Assembly: GCA_026400355.1 (NCBI GenBank)
Contig: JAPLPE010000034.1
Coordinates: forward strand, 124,001 to 188,000
DNA length: 64,000 nucleotides
Source: Rhodobacterales bacterium
GTDB lineage: Bacteria > Pseudomonadota > Alphaproteobacteria > Rhodobacterales > Rhodobacteraceae
Direction: 5' to 3'
Shown: piece by piece, positions 34,550-43,131 of the stretch
Numbering within the stretch: position 1 is the stretch's first letter
Layout of the letters: the number at the start of each line of letters is the position of its first letter
Notes under the pieces: model-generated
The model's input: the letters and a program-made list of their open reading frames with translations, nothing else
The model's database searches: none
Told to the model about the DNA's origin: nothing
Made by a program: the position numbers and the translations under genes

Positions 34550-35263
34550 ATGCAAAGTCTGCTTCATGCAATATACCCCGCGCAATGCGTCTCTTGCGGC
34601 GCGCTGACCGACGCAGACTTTGGCCTCTGCGGTCCCTGCTGGCGCGACACTGGCTTTATCGGGGGTCTGGTCTGCGATACCTGCGGCACGCCCCTCCCCG
34701 GCAATGAAACTGCCGGGATCGTTCAGTGCGACGACTGCATGACCATCGCCCGCCCCTGGTCCCGTGGCCGCGCCGTGTTTCTCTACAAGGACAACGGACG
34801 CAAGATTGTCCTGCAACTGAAACACGGCGACCGCACGGACCTTGCCCGCCCGGCCGGGCAATGGCTGGCCAATGTCGCGGCCCCCCTTCTGCAGGACGAC
34901 ACGATCATCGTCCCGGTCCCTCTGCACTGGGCCCGCCTTCTCACCCGCCGCTACAATCAGGCCGCCCTCCTCGCACATTGGGCCGCACACCATCTGAACC
35001 GGCCCGTGGCCCCCGACGCGCTCATCCGCACACGCCACACCCGCAAGCTGGACGGCCACTCCCGCGACGCTCGTTTCGCGGCCCTGCAAGGGGTCATCAC
35101 CCCCCACCCCCGCCGCAAGGCGCTCAACGGCCGTCACGTCCTCCTCATTGACGATGTGATGACCTCCGGTGCCACATTCGCCGCTGCCACCGAAGCCGCC
35201 CTTGCAGCAGGTGCAACGGGGGTTTGCGTCTTGCATCTGGCCCGCGTCGCGAAAGATGCCTAA
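34550..35263 (+). CDS. comF: ComF family protein (phosphoribosyltransferase-like)
   Basis: A 237-residue protein. N-terminal zinc-type cysteines (CVSCGALTDADFGLCGPC and CDTC) are followed by the phosphoribosyltransferase motif LLIDDVMTSGATF near residue 200. In competent bacteria ComF aids DNA uptake; in others its role is unclear. The ATG at 34550 follows GGACGAAAG weakly. grxC starts 33 bp after its stop. The gene begins the comF-grxC-nit-marR run. Confidence 0.86.
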   Translation: MQSLLHAIYPAQCVSCGALTDADFGLCGPCWRDTGFIGGLVCDTCGTPLPGNETAGIVQCDDCMTIARPWSRGRAVFLYKDNGRKIVLQLKHGDRTDLARPAGQWLANVAAPLLQDDTIIVPVPLHWARLLTRRYNQAALLAHWAAHHLNRPVAPDALIRTRHTRKLDGHSRDARFAALQGVITPHPRRKALNGRHVLLIDDVMTSGATFAAATEAALAAGATGVCVLHLARVAKDA

Positions 35264-35296
35264 GTCTATGTCGATCCCTGCAAGAGGACCGCCAGA

Positions 35297-35554
35297 ATGC
35301 AGACCATTGAAATCTACACCTCGCCCACTTGCGGCTATTGCCACGCCGCCAAACGCCTTCTGAATCAGAAGGGCGTCACCTTTTCCGAAGTGAACGTCGT
35401 CGCCAACCCCGACCGCCGCCCCGAGATGGAACAACGCGCCCACGGCCGCCGCACCGTCCCGCAGATCTTCATCGGCGGTCAGCATGTCGGCGGTTGCGAC
35501 GATCTCTACGCGCTCGAAGACGCGGGCAAACTCGATCCGATGTTGCAGGCGTGA
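35297..35554 (+). CDS. grxC: Glutaredoxin 3
   Basis: An 85-residue monothiol/dithiol glutaredoxin with the active site TCGYC (C12 and C15), VPQIFIGG with the cis-Pro, and GGCDDLYAL. It differs from the common CPYC by a Gly. It reduces protein disulfides using glutathione. The TGA overlaps the GTG of the next gene (GTGA at 35551-35554). Confidence 0.95.
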   Translation: MQTIEIYTSPTCGYCHAAKRLLNQKGVTFSEVNVVANPDRRPEMEQRAHGRRTVPQIFIGGQHVGGCDDLYALEDAGKLDPMLQA

Positions 35555-36384
35555 AAGCCGCAGTCCTCCAGATCACCTCGTCCGACACCCCCGCCGACAA
35601 TCTGGCGATGGTTTCAGCGATGCTGGACACCGCCCATGAGGCAGGCGCCGGGTTTGTCCTTACGCCCGAAATCACAAACTGTCTCACCTCGAACCGCGAC
35701 CGCCAGCGCGAGGTCTTGACGACAGAAGATGCCGACCCCACTCTCTCCGGTCTCCGCGACAAGGCGGCATCGCTCGGCATCTGGCTATCCATCGGCTCGC
35801 TCGGCCTCAAGACCGGGGAACCCGACGGCCGTTTTGCAAACCGGTCATTCCTGATCGACCCGACCGGCAGGGTCTGCGCCCGCTATGACAAGATCCACAT
35901 GTTCGACGTGAACGTGTCAGAAACCGAAACCTACCGCGAATCGGCCGCCTACCGTCCCGGTGATACCGCAGTCGTGGTCAAGACCCCCTTCGCCACGCTC
36001 GGCCTGACAATATGCTACGACGTCCGCTTTCCCTACCTCCACCGCGCCCTCGCCCATGCCGGTGCCGAGGTCATCCTCGCCCCCGCCGCCTTCTCGCCCG
36101 TGACCGGTGCCGCCCATTGGGAACCGCTCTTGCGTGCCCGCGCCATCGAAACCGGCTGCTACGTCCTCGCCTCCGCGCAAACTGGCCTGCACCCCGCCGG
36201 GGTGCCATCGCCACCACGCAGCACATATGGGCACGCCCTCATCGTTTCTCCCTGGGGAGAGGTCCTTGCTGACGCCGGCACCGAACCCGGCATCCTTTAC
36301 GTAGACCTCGATCGCGCCGAAGTGGCAAAAGCTCGCCAGCGCATCCCCGCCCTGACCCACGACCGACCCTTCAAAGGCCCCTGA
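35551..36384 (+). CDS. Carbon-nitrogen hydrolase (nitrilase superfamily, Nit type)
   Basis: A 277-residue nitrilase-fold enzyme starting at GTG. The catalytic triad is likely E40 (TPE), K114 (DKIHMFD) and C155 (TICYDVRFP). The Nit branch includes deaminated-glutathione amidase, which fits being next to a glutaredoxin, but that is an inference. The stop overlaps the MarR start by one base. Confidence 0.86.
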   Translation: MKAAVLQITSSDTPADNLAMVSAMLDTAHEAGAGFVLTPEITNCLTSNRDRQREVLTTEDADPTLSGLRDKAASLGIWLSIGSLGLKTGEPDGRFANRSFLIDPTGRVCARYDKIHMFDVNVSETETYRESAAYRPGDTAVVVKTPFATLGLTICYDVRFPYLHRALAHAGAEVILAPAAFSPVTGAAHWEPLLRARAIETGCYVLASAQTGLHPAGVPSPPRSTYGHALIVSPWGEVLADAGTEPGILYVDLDRAEVAKARQRIPALTHDRPFKGP

Positions 36385-36827
36385 TGGACAATCTCACCGA
36401 CGCACTGGCCGTTTCGCTGTTCAGCGAAATCCTGACCGTCGATCAACTCGCCCGCAGCAATGTCGCAAAGGTTCTGCCCAAGGGGATGGAACTTTCGCAC
36501 TTCTCGGTCCTGAATCATCTGGCCCATACCGGCGGGGAAAAGACCCCGGCCCAGCTTGCCCGCATCTTCCACCTGACGCGCGGCGCGATGACCAACACGC
36601 TCGGCAAACTCGAATGGGCCGGCTGGGTCCACATCCGCCCCGACTGGGACGACGCCCGCCGCAAGCTCGTCTCCATCAGCCCCGCCGGCCTCGCCGCCCG
36701 CGACGCTGCCGTCGCCGCGATCACCCCCATGCTGGCAGAGGTCGTGAACGGCATCGGCATCGACCGCGTCCGCGCGGCCCTTCCGGTGTTGCGCGAAATG
36801 CGGATGCGCCTGTCGGATGGGGAATGA
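36384..36827 (+). CDS. MarR family transcriptional regulator
   Basis: A 147-residue winged-helix regulator with the conserved core LNHLAHTGGEKTPAQLARIFHLTRGAMTNTLGKLEWAGWV and the wing D-D-A-R-R-K-LVSI. It is the last gene of the comF-grxC-nit-marR run and lies tail to tail with ubiG, with no gap. Its likely target is its own operon or a neighbour; no operator was found. Confidence 0.88.
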   Translation: MDNLTDALAVSLFSEILTVDQLARSNVAKVLPKGMELSHFSVLNHLAHTGGEKTPAQLARIFHLTRGAMTNTLGKLEWAGWVHIRPDWDDARRKLVSISPAGLAARDAAVAAITPMLAEVVNGIGIDRVRAALPVLREMRMRLSDGE

Positions 36828-37574
36828 CTACGGCTTGATGCTCGCCGTCACATAGTTCACCGACAGATCCCGCTCTGACAGGCTCCAGCTCCATGTCAGC
36901 GGGTTGAAAACCATCCCCTTGCGGTCAACCGGGTCCAGCCCTGCCTTCTGCAGCAGTGCAAACAGTTCCTCAGGCGTGATGAACTTGGCCCAGTCGTGCG
37001 TTCCCTTGGGCAGCCAGCGCATCACATGCTCAGCCCCGATGATCGCAAAGACATAGCTTTTCGAGTTCCGGTTGAGCGTCGAACAGATGTGCAGCCCGCC
37101 GCATACAAGCAATTGGCGGCAGGCCGTCAGATACCCCAGCGGATCATCCACATGCTCGACGACCTCCATGTTCAGCACGATGTCGAACTGCTCGCCCGCC
37201 GCCGCAAGTGCCTCGGCCGTGCCGACGCGATAGTCGATCTTCAGCCCAGACTGTTCAGCATGCAGCTTTGCCACCGGAATGTTGCGCGGCGCGGCATCGA
37301 CGCCCAGAACATCCGCTCCCAGCCTTGCCATCGGTTCGCACAACAGCCCGCCACCACAGCCGATATCCAGAATCCGCAATCCTTTGAACGGCTGCGGATC
37401 GTCAAGGTCCCGGGCAAATTCAGCCGCGATCTGCGACGTGATGTAGTCCAGTCTGCAGGGGTTCAGCATGTGCAGCGGTTTGAACTTCCCGTTCAGATCC
37501 CACCATTCCGCCGCCATCGCCTCGAATTTGGCAATTTCCGCCGCGTTCACCGTGTTTGTTCCGCTTTGCAACAT
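36828..37574 (-). CDS. ubiG: Bifunctional ubiquinone O-methyltransferase UbiG
   Basis: Methylates ubiquinone precursors at two steps. The 248-residue protein has [24 protein letters not shown] at the N terminus and SAM motif [19 protein letters not shown], plus [13 protein letters not shown]. It is convergent with marR and divergent from the proline iminopeptidase. Confidence 0.97.
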   Translation of the reverse strand: MLQSGTNTVNAAEIAKFEAMAAEWWDLNGKFKPLHMLNPCRLDYITSQIAAEFARDLDDPQPFKGLRILDIGCGGGLLCEPMARLGADVLGVDAAPRNIPVAKLHAEQSGLKIDYRVGTAEALAAAGEQFDIVLNMEVVEHVDDPLGYLTACRQLLVCGGLHICSTLNRNSKSYVFAIIGAEHVMRWLPKGTHDWAKFITPEELFALLQKAGLDPVDRKGMVFNPLTWSWSLSERDLSVNYVTASIKP

Positions 37575-37638
37575 TCTGTCCGTCCGCCTGCCGCTTTAGG
37601 TAATGGAAGACCATCTCCGCCCGCTATATAGAGTGTTC

Positions 37639-38616
37639 ATGGACAAGGTCTCTGGTCAAAAGCGCACATCTGCCCACCTTTACCCGCCGATCGACCCCTT
37701 CGATCAGCGGATACTGGACGTGGGCGATGGCCACCGTGTTTATGTCGAACAATGCGGACGGCCCGATGGAATCCCTGTCGTCGTCCTGCACGGCGGCCCC
37801 GGTGGCGGCTGCAGCCCGGCCATGCGCCGCTATTTCGACCCCGCCGTCTTCCGCGTGATCCTGTTCGATCAGCGCGGCTGCGGCCGGTCCCGCCCACATG
37901 CGCATGTCGAGGCCAACACGACCTGGCACCTTGTGGCAGACATCGAACTGATCCGCCGCACGCTGGGCATCGACCAGTGGATCGTCTTCGGCGGCAGCTG
38001 GGGCGCGACGCTTGCATTGATCTATGCACAGGAACACCCCCAACGGGCCATGGCACTCGTCCTGCGCGGTGTGTTCCTGATGACCCAGCCCGAACTCGAC
38101 TGGTTTTATGGCGGCGGGGCAGGGGCCTTCTGGCCCGATCTCTGGGCCCGCTTTACCGCACCCATCCCCGAGGATGAGCGGGACGACCTGATCGGCGCCT
38201 ACCACCGCCGCCTGTTTTCCGGCGATCTGATGACCGAAACCCGCTATGCCCGAGTCTGGGCCGCGTGGGAAAACGCGCTCGCCTCGATCGACAATGACGG
38301 CGCGGGGGGTGAAGGCCCCGCCGACTATGCCCGCGCCTTCGCCCGGCTCGAGAATCACTATTTCCGGAACAATGGTTTCCTGACGCCCGATCAGGCCATC
38401 CTGAACCGGATGGACCGCGTCGCCCGCATCCCCGGCGTGATCGTGCAGGGCCGCTATGACATGATCTGCCCGCCGACCTCCGCCTATCGGCTTGCCGCCG
38501 CATGGCCCTGCGCGCGGCTGCACCTTGTCGCGCGCGCCGGGCATGCCCTGTCCGAACCGGGAATCAGTGCCGAACTCGTCCGTTCGATGGACGCGCTGGG
38601 CGTGTCACAGAAATGA
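37639..38616 (+). CDS. pip: Proline iminopeptidase
   Basis: Releases N-terminal proline from peptides. The ATG at 37639 is preferred, giving 325 residues beginning MDKVSGQKR; an ATG at 37603 would add twelve. The oxyanion block HGGPGGGCSP, the DQRGCGRSRPH block and the nucleophile elbow GGSWG (S120) mark the peptidase S33 family. It ends ATGA-overlapping the solute-binding protein gene, so the two may form an uptake and hydrolysis pair. Confidence 0.93.
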   Translation: MDKVSGQKRTSAHLYPPIDPFDQRILDVGDGHRVYVEQCGRPDGIPVVVLHGGPGGGCSPAMRRYFDPAVFRVILFDQRGCGRSRPHAHVEANTTWHLVADIELIRRTLGIDQWIVFGGSWGATLALIYAQEHPQRAMALVLRGVFLMTQPELDWFYGGGAGAFWPDLWARFTAPIPEDERDDLIGAYHRRLFSGDLMTETRYARVWAAWENALASIDNDGAGGEGPADYARAFARLENHYFRNNGFLTPDQAILNRMDRVARIPGVIVQGRYDMICPPTSAYRLAAAWPCARLHLVARAGHALSEPGISAELVRSMDALGVSQK

Positions 38617-39995
38617 TCCGCGGCACCCGTCAGATCGACCGGATCAGCCGCCGGGGCCTCATCACCTCGGGCGTGCTGGCAGGTGTCTTTGCGGCCTCGG
38701 GCGTGCCGCTGCAGGCGCAATCACGGGGCGGCACGTTGCGTCTCGGCCTGTCCGGGGCCAGCGAATCGGACGGCTGGGATCCGCGTTTTCTTCGCGGCCT
38801 CTTCATGCGGGTGGCCGGGCAGGGCGCGGTCCGTGACTGCCTGACCGAAATCGCGGCCTCCGGCGAACTGACCGGCGAACTCGCCGAAAGCTGGGAATCA
38901 TCCCCCGACGCCCGCATCTGGACTCTCACCCTGCGGCGTGGCCTGAGTTTTCACGACGGCAGCCCCCTGACGGCAACCGATGTTCTGGCCTCGCTCGACT
39001 GGCACCGGGGCGCCCTTTCGCCCGCTGCCTCCATCGTGGCGCAGATCGACGACATGAACGCTCCCGGCCCCGGTCAGGTCCAGATCACCCTTGCCGCGCC
39101 GAACGCCGATTTTCCTTTCCTCCTGTCCGATCCCCACCTTGTCATCGCCCCACTGGGCCGCATGGCCGACGGAATCGGCACCGGCCTTTACCGCGTCGAA
39201 ACCTTCCTGCCAGGCCAGTCTGCCCGTCTGACGCGGGTCACGCCGCATTACAAGGACGGCAGGGCAGGTTGGTTTGATGCCGTCGAAATCATCGCCCTCA
39301 ACAACCCCTCGGACCGCATCGCAGCCCTTGCGCAGGGCAGTGTGGACGCAATCGACAGTGTGGCGGGTCCCTATCTCGCCGCGCTCGAATCCCGGCGTGA
39401 TCTCCGAGTGATGCAAGCCACCGGCAACGCCCACCTGATCGCTTCACTCCCGGAGCCGTTTTCTCAGGACTTCGCGAGCGCACTCCAGCCCGCGCTGGAT
39501 CGGCAGTCCCTGATCGACACATCCCTTGCCGGACAGGGCCGGGTCGCTGCCGATCACCCGGTCGGCCTGATGAACCCCTACCTCTCCCCCGTCGCGCCTC
39601 GGGTGCACGATCCCGACATGGCCGCGTGGCTGACGGGCCGGACCGGCCTTGACCTTACGACAGACCTCGTCACCCGCGTTTCTGCCGGCCGCCTGACCGA
39701 GGACTGGGCCTTTTCCGCCGCCATCGGCCCTGGTGGCGCATGGGAATCGACACTGGGCCAGGACCCTTCCTTTCACGCCCTCCTCGCCACGGCCCGCGCA
39801 ACCTTTGACAGCACGACCCGTGCCACGCTTTACGCCGAGGCGCAGGAAATCGCCGCCACCCGTGGCGCCGTCACCGTCGCGGCCCACCTGCCCTGGACCG
39901 ACGCCCACACCGCCAGCCTGCGCCACGGCAATGCGCTGGGCGTGACCTTGCCCCTCGACGGCGGCAGGATCGCCGAACGCTGGTGGTTCGCCTGA
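38613..39995 (+). CDS. ABC transporter solute-binding protein, family 5 (peptide/opine-like)
   Basis: A 460-residue protein with a twin-arginine signal (SRRGLIT, residues 12-18) and the family-5 binding-protein layout: TLRLGLSGASESDGWDPRF near residue 37, then RRGLSFHDGSPLTATDVLASLDWHR. It overlaps the iminopeptidase by 4 bp. No permease or ATPase genes are beside it, so it may serve a distant transporter. Confidence 0.84.
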   Translation: MIRGTRQIDRISRRGLITSGVLAGVFAASGVPLQAQSRGGTLRLGLSGASESDGWDPRFLRGLFMRVAGQGAVRDCLTEIAASGELTGELAESWESSPDARIWTLTLRRGLSFHDGSPLTATDVLASLDWHRGALSPAASIVAQIDDMNAPGPGQVQITLAAPNADFPFLLSDPHLVIAPLGRMADGIGTGLYRVETFLPGQSARLTRVTPHYKDGRAGWFDAVEIIALNNPSDRIAALAQGSVDAIDSVAGPYLAALESRRDLRVMQATGNAHLIASLPEPFSQDFASALQPALDRQSLIDTSLAGQGRVAADHPVGLMNPYLSPVAPRVHDPDMAAWLTGRTGLDLTTDLVTRVSAGRLTEDWAFSAAIGPGGAWESTLGQDPSFHALLATARATFDSTTRATLYAEAQEIAATRGAVTVAAHLPWTDAHTASLRHGNALGVTLPLDGGRIAERWWFA

Positions 39996-40122
39996 TCCAC
40001 AACCGGCCGTAATCTGTCAGAGGTGCCTGCCGCGCCACGTTCTTGCTTGGCGCCAGCCTGCGGTTGGCGCGCGCCTCTGGCGAAAGTAGTTTACCGACAA
40101 GGAAACCAGCCGCAGTTGCCCC

Positions 40123-40151
40123 TTGCAACTTGGCCGTGGTCTCCGTATATC
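40123..40151 (+). promoter_or_regulatory. Promoter of the rimP-nusA-infB operon
   Basis: TTGCAA (40123-40128), 17-base spacer, TATATC (40146-40151). Transcription would begin near 40158. This sits in the 250-bp gap after the solute-binding protein gene; earlier in that gap (40018-40079) there is a larger stem-loop without a T-run. Confidence 0.6.
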
Positions 40152-40157
40152 CCGCTC

Positions 40158-40229
40158 GAAAGCGGCGTCTTGGCTTCCACCCCCAAGGCTCCACCGGGAA
40201 AGATCAACGGGCCGCGCGCCCGTTTTTTT
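40158..40229 (+). promoter_or_regulatory. rimP leader (alphaproteobacterial attenuator element)
   Basis: The transcript start predicted near 40158 and the T-run ending at 40229 bound a roughly 72-nt leader that ends in an intrinsic terminator 17 nt before the rimP ATG. A putative attenuator called the rimP leader, located before rimP-nusA-infB and ending in such a terminator, has been described from comparative studies in alphaproteobacteria. The match is by position and structure, not by covariance-model search. Confidence 0.6.
40207..40229 (+). terminator. Intrinsic terminator at the end of the rimP leader
   Basis: ACGGGC and GCCCGT pair around CGCGC, then seven T residues. As it precedes the main genes, it likely acts as an attenuator and not simply an end point. 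Confidence 0.75.
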
Positions 40230-40245
40230 GTGCTTGCAGGACAGC

Positions 40246-40875
40246 ATGTCAGACCTCATCGCCAAAGCGGCTATTGACCGCCGCATTGCTCAGATCATCG
40301 GCCCTGTCATCGAGGACATGGGATTCGAACTCGTGCGCGTGCGGCTCATGACGGGCAAGCTATCGACACTTCAGATCATGGCCCAGAAGCCCGACGGCTC
40401 GATCGAGGTGGACGATTGCGCTCTCATCTCGACCGCCGTCAGCGCCGTGCTCGACGTCGAAGACCCGATCGTTGATGCATATACGCTCGAAGTCTCCTCG
40501 CCCGGCATCGACCGGCCGCTGACCCGGCTCAAGGATTTCGACCAGTGGCAAGGGTTCGAGGCCAAGATCGAGACCGAGGAACTGATCGACGGCCGCCGCC
40601 GGTTCAAGGGCATCCTTGCCGGAGTCGACGATGACGAGGTTCTGATCGAACTCGACGACACCAAGGAACCCGTGACCATCGGGCTCAAGTTCGACTGGCT
40701 GTCGGACGCAAAGCTTGTCCTGACGGACGAGCTGATCCGTGACGTGCTGCGCGGACGCAAGGATGCGGGCCTTATTGATGAGGCCCAGTTCGATGAGGTC
40801 GAGACCATCATCGACGGTGATGACGAAGAAGATACGGATGACGCCCCCGAAGGGGCCGCAGAGGAGAAGAACTGA
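40246..40875 (+). CDS. rimP: Ribosome maturation factor RimP
   Basis: Needed for 30S subunit maturation. The ATG at 40246, with AGGA a few bases before, gives 209 residues and the family N terminus ([17 protein letters not shown]). The SPGIDRPLT block and the C-terminal acidic tail ([17 protein letters not shown]) fit. nusA starts at the last base of its stop codon. It is the first gene of the operon. Confidence 0.95.
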   Translation: MSDLIAKAAIDRRIAQIIGPVIEDMGFELVRVRLMTGKLSTLQIMAQKPDGSIEVDDCALISTAVSAVLDVEDPIVDAYTLEVSSPGIDRPLTRLKDFDQWQGFEAKIETEELIDGRRRFKGILAGVDDDEVLIELDDTKEPVTIGLKFDWLSDAKLVLTDELIRDVLRGRKDAGLIDEAQFDEVETIIDGDDEEDTDDAPEGAAEEKN

Positions 40876-42479
40876 TGGCCATTACGTCTGCCAACCAGCT
40901 TGAGCTTTTGCAGACCGCCGAGGCGGTCGCGCGCGAAAAGATGATCGACCCGGCCCTTGTGGTCGAAGCGATGGAAGAGTCCCTCGCCCGCGCCGCGAAA
41001 AGCCGCTACGGTGCCGAAATGGACATCCGCGTCAGGATCGACCGCAAGACCGGCCGGGCGGTGTTTTCCCGCGTCCGCACCGTGGTCGAAGATGACGCGG
41101 TCGAAAACTATCAGGCCCAGCTGACCGTCGCCCAGGCCCGCCAGTATCTGGCAGATCCCAAGGTCGGCGACCTGATCACCGAAGAAGTGCCCCCCGTTGA
41201 ACTCGGCCGCATCGCCGCGCAGTCGGCCAAGCAGGTCATCCTGCAGAAGGTCCGTGAAGCCGAACGTGACCGTCAGTACGAAGAGTTCAAGAACCGCGCC
41301 GGCACGATCATCAACGCGACAGTCAAGCGCGAGGAATACGGCAACGTCATCGTCGACGTGGGTGCCGGCGAAGCCATTCTGCGCCGCAACGAAAAGATCG
41401 GCCGCGAAGCTTACCGCCCCGGCGACCGCATCCGCTGCTACATCAAGGACGTGCGCCGCGAACAGCGCGGCCCGCAGATCTTCCTGTCGCGCACCGCGCC
41501 CGAATTCATGGCCGAACTGTTCAAGATGGAAGTGCCCGAGATCTACGAAGGAATCATCGAGATCAAGGCTGTCGCTCGCGACCCCGGTTCGCGCGCCAAG
41601 ATTGCCGTCATTTCCTATGACAGTTCGATCGATCCCGTCGGCGCCTGCGTCGGCATGCGCGGCAGCCGCGTGCAGGCCGTGGTGAACGAACTCCAGGGCG
41701 AAAAGATCGACATCATTCCGTGGAACGAGGACATCCCGACCTTCCTCGTCAACGCGCTGCAACCGGCCGAAGTCTCCAAGGTCGTGTTCGACGAAGACGC
41801 CGAACGGATCGAGGTCGTCGTGCCCGAGGAACAGCTTTCGCTCGCCATCGGTCGCCGTGGCCAGAACGTGCGGCTCGCCTCCATGCTGACCGGTCTGAAC
41901 ATTGACATCATGACCGAGGAAGAAGAGAGCAAGCGCCGTCAGGCCGAGTTTGAAAGCCGGACCAAGCTGTTCATGGACACGCTCGATCTGGACGAATTCT
42001 TTGCCCAGCTTCTTGTCTCCGAAGGGTTCACCAACCTCGAGGAAGTGGCCTATGTCGATCAGGACGAGCTTCTTGTCATCGACGGCGTGGACGAATCGAC
42101 GGCGCACGAGCTTCAGGCCCGCGCCCGCGATTATCTCGAGGCCAAGAACAAGGCCGCCCTCGATCATGCTCGTGAACTGGGTGTCGAAGACAGCCTCGTC
42201 GCCTTCCCGGGCTTGACCCCGCAGATGATCGAGGCGCTTGCGCTTGATGGCGTCAAGACGCTCGAAGATTTCGCCACTTGTGCCGACTGGGAATTGGCCG
42301 GCGGTTGGACGACCGTCGACGGCAACCGCGTGAAGGACGACGGTGTTCTGGAAAAGTTCGACGTGAGCCTCGAAGAAGCGCAAAACCTCGTCATGACCGC
42401 CCGTGTCATGCTCGGCTGGGTCGATCCCGACGAGCTGAACAAAGGCGACGATGCCGAAGATGAGGAACAGGAGGACTGA
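40875..42479 (+). CDS. nusA: Transcription termination/antitermination protein NusA
   Basis: Binds RNA polymerase and nascent RNA, affecting pausing and termination. The 534-residue protein has the N-terminal polymerase-binding domain, S1 domain ([21 protein letters not shown]) and KH domains ([22 protein letters not shown] and [12 protein letters not shown]). It has acidic C-terminal repeats, an alphaproteobacterial form. It may act in attenuation at the leader of its own operon. Confidence 0.97.
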   Translation: MAITSANQLELLQTAEAVAREKMIDPALVVEAMEESLARAAKSRYGAEMDIRVRIDRKTGRAVFSRVRTVVEDDAVENYQAQLTVAQARQYLADPKVGDLITEEVPPVELGRIAAQSAKQVILQKVREAERDRQYEEFKNRAGTIINATVKREEYGNVIVDVGAGEAILRRNEKIGREAYRPGDRIRCYIKDVRREQRGPQIFLSRTAPEFMAELFKMEVPEIYEGIIEIKAVARDPGSRAKIAVISYDSSIDPVGACVGMRGSRVQAVVNELQGEKIDIIPWNEDIPTFLVNALQPAEVSKVVFDEDAERIEVVVPEEQLSLAIGRRGQNVRLASMLTGLNIDIMTEEEESKRRQAEFESRTKLFMDTLDLDEFFAQLLVSEGFTNLEEVAYVDQDELLVIDGVDESTAHELQARARDYLEAKNKAALDHARELGVEDSLVAFPGLTPQMIEALALDGVKTLEDFATCADWELAGGWTTVDGNRVKDDGVLEKFDVSLEEAQNLVMTARVMLGWVDPDELNKGDDAEDEEQED

Positions 42480-42501
42480 TTCCGGTCCTTGTGGCACACC
42501 C

Positions 42502-43131
42502 ATGACCCGTGGCGGACAAGATAGCGAACAGGACGGCCCGGAACGCAAGTGCATCGTCACGGGCGAAGTTCAGCCCAAGGCGGGCCTGATCCGTTTTGTC
42601 GTCGGTCCGGACAATCAGGTCTATCCGGATGTGCTTGAAAAACTGCCGGGGCGCGGCATGTGGGTGACTGCAGATCGCGCTGTTCTGGAAAAGGCAGGCA
42701 AGGGCCAGTTCGCCCGATCTGCCAAGAAGGCCATCGCGGTCCCCGCAGGACTGGCCGACGAGGTCGAGCGTCAGCTTGCCCGTCGTGTCGTTGATCTGGT
42801 CGCCCTCGCCCGCAAGGCCGGGCTTGCCATCTGCGGCTTCGAGAAGGTCAAGACCGCGCTTGACAAGGGCGGCGTCAGGGTTCTTTTGCAGGCCAGCGAT
42901 GGTTCTGAACGCGGCAAGACCAAACTCTGGACTCCGACAGGGGCCCGTTATTTCGGCTGTTTGACGTCAGCTGAATTGGGTTTGGCATTCGGACGTCAAA
43001 GTGTGATACATGGCGCGCTCGCGTCTGGTGGACTGAGCGACCGTGTTGTACAGGAAGCCGCGAAGCTTCGCGGATTGCGCGAAATTGACGGCGGTCAGGG
43101 GACCGCCGGGAAGGATATAGTAGCTACATGA
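42502..43131 (+). CDS. YlxR-type RNA-binding protein fused to L7Ae-like domain
   Basis: A 209-residue protein with start ATG 42502. The N-terminal part has the YlxR (DUF448) core [21 protein letters not shown] and LPGRGMWV; the second half (about residues 90-160, [19 protein letters not shown]) resembles the L7Ae/L30e RNA-binding fold. In some bacteria these are separate genes; here they are one. It lies between nusA and infB, as is usual, and overlaps infB by 4 bp. Confidence 0.88.
   Translation: MTRGGQDSEQDGPERKCIVTGEVQPKAGLIRFVVGPDNQVYPDVLEKLPGRGMWVTADRAVLEKAGKGQFARSAKKAIAVPAGLADEVERQLARRVVDLVALARKAGLAICGFEKVKTALDKGGVRVLLQASDGSERGKTKLWTPTGARYFGCLTSAELGLAFGRQSVIHGALASGGLSDRVVQEAAKLRGLREIDGGQGTAGKDIVAT

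Noticed and set aside
39996-40245. Possible tRNA gene before rimP, as found in some gammaproteobacteria
   Set aside because: No T-loop or acceptor-stem pattern could be folded; the region is better explained by a stem-loop, promoter and leader.
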